64,000 nucleotides of DNA from MPNO01 sp965205995 (GTDB taxonomy: Bacteria > Pseudomonadota > Alphaproteobacteria > MPNO01), in contig OZ242200.1 of NCBI GenBank assembly GCA_965205995.1, forward strand, positions 1,302,001 through 1,366,000. Direction: 5' to 3'. A program made the position numbers and the translations under genes. Of this stretch, positions 50,599-64,000 are shown piece by piece (within the stretch, counting starts at the first letter, position 1; every line of letters begins with the position of its first letter). A model generated the notes under the pieces. It made no database searches and was not told where the DNA came from. It saw only the letters and a list, made by a program, of their open reading frames with translations.

Positions 50599-50877
50599 TC
50601 AGCTCCGCCGCGCGCGCTTGTCGGCCGCGTGGCCGTGATAGGTGCGCGTCATCGAGAATTCGCCGAATTTGTGGCCGACCATGTTCTCGGTCACCAGCAC
50701 CGGCAGAAATTTCTGGCCGTTATGGACGCCGAAGGTCATGCCGACGAATTGCGGCAGGATGGTCGACCGGCGCGACCATGTCCGGATGATTTCCTTGCGC
50801 CCGGACTCGCGAACCTTCTCGGCCTTCTTGAGAAGATAGCCGTCCACAAAGGGCCCTTTCCAAACCGAACGAGACAC
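50599..50877 (-). CDS. rpsS: 30S ribosomal protein S19
   Basis: 92 residues, GTG start at 50877. SRSVWKGPFVDGYLLKKAEK, TWSRRSTILPQFVGMTFGVH, and MVGHKFGEFSMTRTYHGH define S19, which contacts S13 in the 30S head. One base before rplV. Confidence 0.97.
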   Translation of the reverse strand: MSRSVWKGPFVDGYLLKKAEKVRESGRKEIIRTWSRRSTILPQFVGMTFGVHNGQKFLPVLVTENMVGHKFGEFSMTRTYHGHAADKRARRS

Positions 50878-50889
50878 CGTCTGCTCCCT

Positions 50890-51717
50890 CTATCTCTTGT
50901 GACGGCGGCGCATGATGAGAGCGTCGCTCTTCTTCTTGCCGCGCGTCCGTTTGCCCTTGGTCGGCACGCCCCAGGGCGTGACCGGGTGGCGTCCGCCGGA
51001 ACTCCGGCCCTCGCCGCCGCCATGGGGATGGTCCACCGGGTTCATCGCGACGCCGCGGACGGAGGGCCGTTTGCCGAGCCAACGGTTCCGCCCCGCCTTC
51101 GCCTTCTTGATGTTCTGGTTGTCCGAATTCGAGACCGCGCCGATCGTCGCCATGCAGCGCGCCGGCACCATCCGCGCCTCGCCGGAGGTCAGGCGGAGCT
51201 GGGCGTAGCCCGAATCCTTGCCGACGAGCTGCGCATAGGTCCCCGCCGCCCGGGCGATCTGGGCGCCCTTGCCGGGGCGCATCTCGATATTGTGGATGAT
51301 GGTGCCGACCGGGATGTTCTCCATCGGCAGCGCATTGCCCGGCTTGATGTCGACCGACCGGCCGGCCACCACGACATCGCCGACGGCGATGCGCTGGGGC
51401 GCGATGATGTAGCTCTGCTCCCCGTCCTCGTATTTCAGAAGCGCGATGAAGGCCGAACGGTTGGGGTCGTATTCGATCCGCTCGACCGTCGCCGGCACGT
51501 CGAACTTGCGCCGCTTGAAGTCGATCTTGCGGTAGAGCCGCTTGTGGCCGCCGCCGCGCCGCCTGGCGGTGATCCGGCCCGCATTGTTGCGTCCGCCTTT
51601 GGAGGACAGCCCCTCGGTCAGCTTCTTGACCGGGCGGCCCGTCCACAGCTCCGAACGGTCGACCAGAATCAGCCCGCGCTGCGACGACGTGACCGGGTTG
51701 TACTTCTTGAGCGCCAT
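50890..51717 (-). CDS. rplB: 50S ribosomal protein L2
   Basis: 275 residues. LKKYNPVTSSQRGLILVDRS at the start and MNPVDHPHGGGEGRSSGGRH, the universally conserved loop with the His close to the peptidyl-transferase centre. GRITARRRGGGHKRLYRKID also matches. Gap of three bases to rplW. Confidence 0.98.
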   Translation of the reverse strand: MALKKYNPVTSSQRGLILVDRSELWTGRPVKKLTEGLSSKGGRNNAGRITARRRGGGHKRLYRKIDFKRRKFDVPATVERIEYDPNRSAFIALLKYEDGEQSYIIAPQRIAVGDVVVAGRSVDIKPGNALPMENIPVGTIIHNIEMRPGKGAQIARAAGTYAQLVGKDSGYAQLRLTSGEARMVPARCMATIGAVSNSDNQNIKKAKAGRNRWLGKRPSVRGVAMNPVDHPHGGGEGRSSGGRHPVTPWGVPTKGKRTRGKKKSDALIMRRRHKR

Positions 51718-51720
51718 TGC

Positions 51721-52038
51721 CTAGACCCCCGTCGTCACGTCGATCGACTGGCCTTCGGCGAGCGACACCATGGCCTTCTTGGTGTCCGGCCGCCGCCCGG
51801 TCCGGCCGCGGAAGCGCTTGACCTTGCCCTTCTGGCGGATGGTGTTGACCGCGGTGACCTTGACGTCGAACAGCTTCTCCACCGCCGCCTTGATCTCCGG
51901 CTTGGTGGCGTCGAGAGGCACCCGGAAGGTGATCTGGTTGTGCTCGCTCGCCATGGTCGATTTCTCGGTGATCACCGGCGAGCGCAGAAGCTCGCAGGCG
52001 CGGCCCTCGGAGACCCGGACGGCGCCGGTCGGTTTCAT
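51721..52038 (-). CDS. rplW: 50S ribosomal protein L23
   Basis: 105 residues. LLRSPVITEKSTMASEHNQI and AAVEKLFDVKVTAVNTIRQK are the L23 core. L23 docks trigger factor and SRP at the exit. Starts inside the rplD stop (ATGA). The extreme N-terminus (KPTGAVRVSEGRACE) is a few residues longer than usual. Confidence 0.96.
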   Translation of the reverse strand: MKPTGAVRVSEGRACELLRSPVITEKSTMASEHNQITFRVPLDATKPEIKAAVEKLFDVKVTAVNTIRQKGKVKRFRGRTGRRPDTKKAMVSLAEGQSIDVTTGV

Positions 52039-52655
52039 GACAGCCGCTCCTCGAGATGGGCCACCGCGTCGCGCGTCAGCACCAGCGTCTCGCGCCGCAG
52101 GATGTCGTAGACATTGGCGCCCTGCTGCGGCAGCACGTCGATATTGGGCAGGTTGGCGGCCGCGCGGACGAAATTCTGATCGAGCTCCGGGCCGTCGATG
52201 ATCAGCACCGAGTTCCAGCCGAGCGCCGCGATCCGCTCGGCGAGCGCGGCGGTCTTGTGATCCTCGGTCTTGGCGGCATCGAGGATGATCAGCTGCCCTT
52301 CCTCGCGCTTGCTCGACAGCGCCGCGCGCAGCGCCAGCCGGCGCACCTTCTTCGGCAGCTTGTGGGCGTGGTCGCGCGGCTTGGGTCCGAAGATTACCGA
52401 CCCGCCGGCGAACTGGGGCGACCGCCGGCTGCCCTGGCGGGCGCGGCCGGTGCCCTTCTGCTTGTGAGGCTTGGCCGTGGTGCCGCGGATGTCGCTTATG
52501 CCCTTGGTGCTGTGGGTGCCGGCGCGGCGCTTGGCGCGCTGCCAGTTGACCATGCGGGCCAGGATGTCGCCGCGCACCGGGGCGGCGAAAACCGGATCGG
52601 CGAGCTCGATCGAGCCCGCCTTCTTGTTGTCGAGGGTCACGACATCAATCTTCAT
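52035..52655 (-). CDS. rplD: 50S ribosomal protein L4
   Basis: 206 residues. MKIDVVTLDNKKAGSIELAD at the start, then KQKGTGRARQGSRRSPQFAG, the tunnel-loop signature of L4. L4 also regulates the S10 operon in E. coli; not shown here. ATG 52655 is chosen over an upstream one because of a strong GGAGGGGG site and family alignment. Overlaps the rplC end by 11 bp. Confidence 0.97.
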   Translation of the reverse strand: MKIDVVTLDNKKAGSIELADPVFAAPVRGDILARMVNWQRAKRRAGTHSTKGISDIRGTTAKPHKQKGTGRARQGSRRSPQFAGGSVIFGPKPRDHAHKLPKKVRRLALRAALSSKREEGQLIILDAAKTEDHKTAALAERIAALGWNSVLIIDGPELDQNFVRAAANLPNIDVLPQQGANVYDILRRETLVLTRDAVAHLEERLS

Positions 52656-53367
52656 CGCCGCCCCCTCCCTCGTCGGACGCAACCGCCTCGTCCGCTACCC
52701 TCACCGCGCCGGGGAACGGCACGTCGTCGGGCGCCGGGCGCTTCGTCGCGTCCGAGACCAGAACATAGCCGCCCTTGGACCCCGGCACCGCGCCGGCGAT
52801 CAGGATCAGCCCGCCCTCGGGATCGGTCGAATGGATCTTCAGATTCTGCACCGTGGTCCGGGCATCGCCGAGATGGCCGGCCATCTTCTTGCCCTTGAAC
52901 ACCTTGCCGGGGTCCTGGCTGTGGCCGGTGGACCCATGGCTGCGGTGGCTGATCGAAACCCCGTGGCTCGCCTCCAGCCCGGCGAAATTGTGCCGCTTCA
53001 TGGCGCCGGCGAACCCCTTGCCGATGCTGGTCCCGGCGACATCGACATGCTGGCCGGCGATGAAATGGTCCGCGGTCAACTCGGCGCCCACATCGATCAG
53101 CGCATCGTCGGTCACGCGGAACTCGGCCAGCTTGCGCTTGGGCTCGACTTTGGACTTGGCGAAATGACCGCGCATCGGCTTCGAGACGTTCTTCACCTTG
53201 GCCGCCCCGACGCCGAGCTGGAGCGCCGTGTAGCCGTCGCGTTCCGCCGTCTTGACCGCCACGACCTGGCAATTGTCCACCTTGAGCACCGTCACCGGCG
53301 TATGCGTGCCGTCATCGCCGAAGACGCGCGTCATGCCGAGTTTGCGGGCTATCAGACCGGTTCGCAT
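52645..53367 (-). CDS. rplC: 50S ribosomal protein L3
   Basis: 240 residues. MRTGLIARKLGMTRVFGDDG, then SHGVSISHRSHGSTGHSQDP with the glutamine-containing loop near the peptidyl-transferase centre, and KGKKMAGHLGDARTTVQNLK. The last 30 residues form an acidic tail (EGGGGDED), longer than in E. coli and overlapping rplD. Confidence 0.97.
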   Translation of the reverse strand: MRTGLIARKLGMTRVFGDDGTHTPVTVLKVDNCQVVAVKTAERDGYTALQLGVGAAKVKNVSKPMRGHFAKSKVEPKRKLAEFRVTDDALIDVGAELTADHFIAGQHVDVAGTSIGKGFAGAMKRHNFAGLEASHGVSISHRSHGSTGHSQDPGKVFKGKKMAGHLGDARTTVQNLKIHSTDPEGGLILIAGAVPGSKGGYVLVSDATKRPAPDDVPFPGAVRVADEAVASDEGGGGDED

Positions 53368-53377
53368 CGACCCGTCC

Positions 53378-53686
<309 letters not shown>

Positions 53687-53713
53687 TTTCTGCTCTCCGC
53701 CCCGGTGCCTGCG

Positions 53714-54904
53714 CTATTCGATGATTTGTGCGACGACGCCGGCGCCGACGGTACGGCCGCCCTCGCGGATGGCGAAGCGCAGACCCTCGTCCATCGCGAT
53801 CGGCACGATCAGCTCGACATCCATCGACACGTTGTCGCCCGGCATCACCATCTCCGTCCCCTCCGGCAGCGCGACCTGACCCGTCACATCCGTCGTCCGG
53901 AAGTAGAACTGAGGACGGTAGTTGGTGAAGAACGGCGTGTGACGGCCACCCTCCTCCTTGGTCAGGATATACGCTTCGGCCTTGAACTTCGTGTGCGGCG
54001 TGATCGAGCCCGGACGCGCCAATACCTGGCCCCGCTCGACGTCCGTCCGACCCACGCCGCGCAGAAGACAGCCGACATTGTCCCCCGCCTCGCCCGAGTC
54101 CAAAAGCTTGCGGAACATCTCGACGCCGGTGACCACCGTCTTCGACGTCTCCTTCAATCCGACGATCTCAACCTCTTCCCCGACATTGATCGTCCCACGC
54201 TCGATCCGGCCCGTCACAACCGTGCCGCGGCCCGAGATCGAAAACACGTCCTCGATCGGCATCAGAAACGCCATGTCCTTCGGACGGTCCGGCTGCGGCA
54301 CGTAGTCGTCAACCGCACCCATCAGCTCCAGAACCGATCCCGTCCCCGTCGCACCCTCGCCGCCCTCAAGTGCCTCAAGCGCAGACCCCCGCACCACCGG
54401 GATGTCGTCCCCCGGGAAGTCGTAGCTCGACAACAGCTCCCGCACCTCAAGCTCGACAAGTTCAAGGATCTCCTCGTCGTCAACCTGGTCAACCTTGTTC
54501 ATGTAGACGACGATCGCCGGAACCCCCACCTGGCGCGCCAGGAGAATGTGCTCCCGGGTCTGCGGCATCGGGCCGTCCGCCGCCGAAACCACCAGGATCG
54601 CACCGTCCATCTGCGCCGCGCCGGTGATCATGTTCTTCACGTAATCCGCGTGACCCGGGCAATCCACATGCGCGTAATGCCGCGCTTCCGTCTCGTACTC
54701 GACATGCGCCGTCGCGATCGTGATCCCGCGAGCCTTCTCCTCGGGCGCCTTGTCGATCTGGTCGTACGACGTGAACTCGGCCCCGCCGGTCTCCGCCAAA
54801 ACCCGCGTAATCGCCGCCGTCAACGTCGTCTTGCCATGATCCACATGGCCAATCGTCCCGACATTGCAGTGCGGCTTCGTACGCTGAAACTTCGCCTTCG
54901 CCAT
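53714..54904 (-). CDS. tuf: Elongation factor Tu
   Basis: 396 residues. G1 GHVDHGKTT (19-27), G3 DCPGHADY, G4 NKVDQVDDEE and domain II/III blocks (RGTVVTGRIERG, FRTTDVTGQV, MVMPGDNVSM) are all intact. EF-Tu brings aminoacyl-tRNA to the ribosome. Codon use is visibly stricter than in neighbours, as in very highly expressed genes. Only one tuf copy is in the window. Confidence 0.99.
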   Translation of the reverse strand: MAKAKFQRTKPHCNVGTIGHVDHGKTTLTAAITRVLAETGGAEFTSYDQIDKAPEEKARGITIATAHVEYETEARHYAHVDCPGHADYVKNMITGAAQMDGAILVVSAADGPMPQTREHILLARQVGVPAIVVYMNKVDQVDDEEILELVELEVRELLSSYDFPGDDIPVVRGSALEALEGGEGATGTGSVLELMGAVDDYVPQPDRPKDMAFLMPIEDVFSISGRGTVVTGRIERGTINVGEEVEIVGLKETSKTVVTGVEMFRKLLDSGEAGDNVGCLLRGVGRTDVERGQVLARPGSITPHTKFKAEAYILTKEEGGRHTPFFTNYRPQFYFRTTDVTGQVALPEGTEMVMPGDNVSMDVELIVPIAMDEGLRFAIREGGRTVGAGVVAQIIE

Positions 54905-54940
54905 CTTAATCTTTCCCCGGTCTGATCCTGCTGACAGCGG

Positions 54941-57016
<2,076 letters not shown>

Positions 57017-57042
57017 GACGGGTCCGGACGGGAAGGGGTTCG

Positions 57043-57513
57043 CTACCAGCGGTAATGGGAGAAGGCCTTGTTGGCCTCAGCCATCCGGTGGGTGTCTTCC
57101 CGTTTCTTGACCGCGGCGCCACGGGAACTCGCCGCGTCCTGGAGCTCGTTGGAAAGCCTTTCGGCCATCGTGTATTCGGACCGGCTGCGGGCGCTGTCGA
57201 TGATCCAGCGCAGCGCCAGCGCCTGTCGGCGCGACTGGCGAACCTCGACCGGCACCTGATAGGTCGCGCCGCCGACCCGGCGCGAGCGCACCTCCACCAT
57301 CGGCTTGACGTTGTCGAGCGCCTCGTGGAAGACGCGCAGCCCGCTCTGGCCGGAACGCCGCTCGATCGTGTCGAGAGCGCCGTACACGATCTTCTCGGAG
57401 GCCGATTTCTTGCCCTGCAGCATCATGCAGTTGATGAACTTGGTCAGCACCGTATCGCCGTATTTGGGATCCGGCAGGACCTCCCGCTTTTCCGCCGCGC
57501 GTCGTCTTGGCAT
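57043..57513 (-). CDS. rpsG: 30S ribosomal protein S7
   Basis: 156 residues. MPRRRAAEKREVLPDPKYGD, FINCMMLQGKKSASEKIVYG, and GGATYQVPVEVRQSRRQALA are diagnostic. S7 nucleates the 30S head and in E. coli regulates the str operon. Confidence 0.98.
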   Translation of the reverse strand: MPRRRAAEKREVLPDPKYGDTVLTKFINCMMLQGKKSASEKIVYGALDTIERRSGQSGLRVFHEALDNVKPMVEVRSRRVGGATYQVPVEVRQSRRQALALRWIIDSARSRSEYTMAERLSNELQDAASSRGAAVKKREDTHRMAEANKAFSHYRW

Positions 57514-57527
57514 CCCCGGATCCCCGC

Positions 57528-57899
57528 TTACTTAGGCCGTTTGGCGCCGTATTTGGAACGGCGCTGGCGGCGGCCGGTGACGCCCTGGGTGTCGAGGGTG
57601 CCGCGGATGATGTGATAGCGCACACCGGGCAGGTCCTTGACCCGCCCGCCGCGGATCAACACCACCGAATGCTCCTGAAGATTGTGCCCCTCGCCCGGAA
57701 TGTAGCTGGTCACCTCGAACCCGTTGGTGAGGCGCACGCGCGCGACCTTGCGCAGCGCCGAGTTGGGCTTCTTCGGCGTCGTCGTATAGACGCGGGTGCA
57801 GACGCCTCGCTTTTGCGGGCAGCCCTGCATCGCCGGCACCTTGTTGCGCACGACCTCCGGCGATCGCGGTTTCCGAATCAGCTGGTTGATCGTCGGCAC
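57528..57899 (-). CDS. rpsL: 30S ribosomal protein S12
   Basis: 123 residues, GTG start at 57899. PTINQLIRKPRSPEVVRNKV, then KRGVCTRVYTTTPKKPNSAL and GEGHNLQEHSVVLIRGGRVK. Lys42 and Lys87 positions that mutate to streptomycin resistance are the wild-type lysines (TPKKPNSA; around RGGRVKDLPG). First gene of the str set; a promoter lies upstream. Confidence 0.98.
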   Translation of the reverse strand: MPTINQLIRKPRSPEVVRNKVPAMQGCPQKRGVCTRVYTTTPKKPNSALRKVARVRLTNGFEVTSYIPGEGHNLQEHSVVLIRGGRVKDLPGVRYHIIRGTLDTQGVTGRRQRRSKYGAKRPK

Positions 57900-58193
57900 G
57901 CCATCTCTTCCTTTTCTACCGCGCCCCGGGCGGAACATGCCGTCCGTAAACACGCGCGACCGCGGGCGTTTCCCGCACCGCGGTTGACTTGGGGTCTTCG
58001 AGATCCCGGTTCGACTTTTCGTCCCAGCTCAAACCGGAGCTGCGTCTAGGGTTCGTTCCTACCGCCAGACCCCGAAATGAGGGCCGAAATATAGTGCTGC
58101 GCCCGACCCCCGTCAACCCGGAAACGCCCGGATTTCAAAGGGGTTGGGCGCATTGTTTCCGCCTTTCGCCGGGGTCTCCCGCCGGCCCGGCGG
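57900..58193 (-). other. rpoC-rpsL intergenic leader region
   Basis: 294 bp without a gene. It holds a GC-rich hairpin (CCGCCG-GGC-CGGCGG) directly after the rpoC stop, a strong promoter, and then a long untranslated leader with several short inverted repeats (for example ACCCTAGACGC and GGGTT segments). No leader peptide could be supported. Confidence 0.4.
58088..58116 (-). promoter_or_regulatory. Strong sigma-70 promoter for the str-S10-spc genes
   Basis: On the minus strand TTGACG (58111-58116) is separated by exactly 17 bp from TATATT (58088-58093). The -10 is an AT island in GC-rich DNA. Transcription would begin near 58081, giving a 5' leader of about 180 nt before rpsL. Confidence 0.75.
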
Positions 58194-62372
<4,179 letters not shown>

Positions 62373-62432
62373 GATTTCATCCTTTGCGTGGCCGAGTTGC
62401 CTGCTGTCCGTCGATTGCTGCCCGGCGGTCCC

Positions 62433-64000
<1,568 letters not shown>

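Overview
The window reads as a piece of a high-GC alphaproteobacterial chromosome. The strongest pointers are a fused TrpE-TrpG anthranilate synthase behind a leader-peptide attenuator, the three-subunit pntAA/pntAB/pntB transhydrogenase, and the order rpoB-rpoC-rpsL-rpsG-fusA-tuf-S10-spc ending in secY-adk. I cannot place it below class level. No rRNA, tRNA, CRISPR array, intact transposase or prophage was found.

Region 1 (1-5 kb) is accessory DNA. It holds the end of an ABC solute-binding protein with a cupin, an intact MazEF-type toxin-antitoxin pair, a broken ParDE pair, a NYN-domain gene cut by an amber codon, an AT-richer patch with three tiny overlapping genes, and a DUF1508 gene.

Region 2 (5-24 kb) is mostly metabolic and membrane genes. 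It contains a TauD-type dioxygenase, a Sel1-repeat protein, an operon of kynureninase, aspartate dehydrogenase-like protein and an ABC importer, an S9 peptidase, attenuated trpEG, a DMT exporter, a MEMO1-AMMECR1 fusion, and a type I secretion ATPase/adaptor pair followed by an RsbW-like kinase. Region 3 (23.5-42 kb) holds several decayed genes (serine hydrolase, CopC, ArsC, TfoX), CopD, aquaporin, ArsI, the pnt operon, an operon of three Fe(II)/2-oxoglutarate oxygenases, a divergent EmrAB pump with a Cys-Cys protein, and a bicupin/DHDPS-like/metallo-hydrolase operon.

Region 4 (42-64 kb) is an uninterrupted minus-strand block of translation and transcription genes, from partial rpoB to adk. 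The rpsM-rpsK-rpoA-rplQ genes that usually follow adk are absent here. The bicupin operon lies in their place, with its own candidate promoter.

Two themes cross the accessory half. Seven genes are damaged by frameshift, amber codon or truncation, all within the first 29 kb. A family of about 85-115 bp imperfect palindromes sits between transcription units (five fuller copies and several fragments). High GC creates long antisense open frames throughout; these were ignored.
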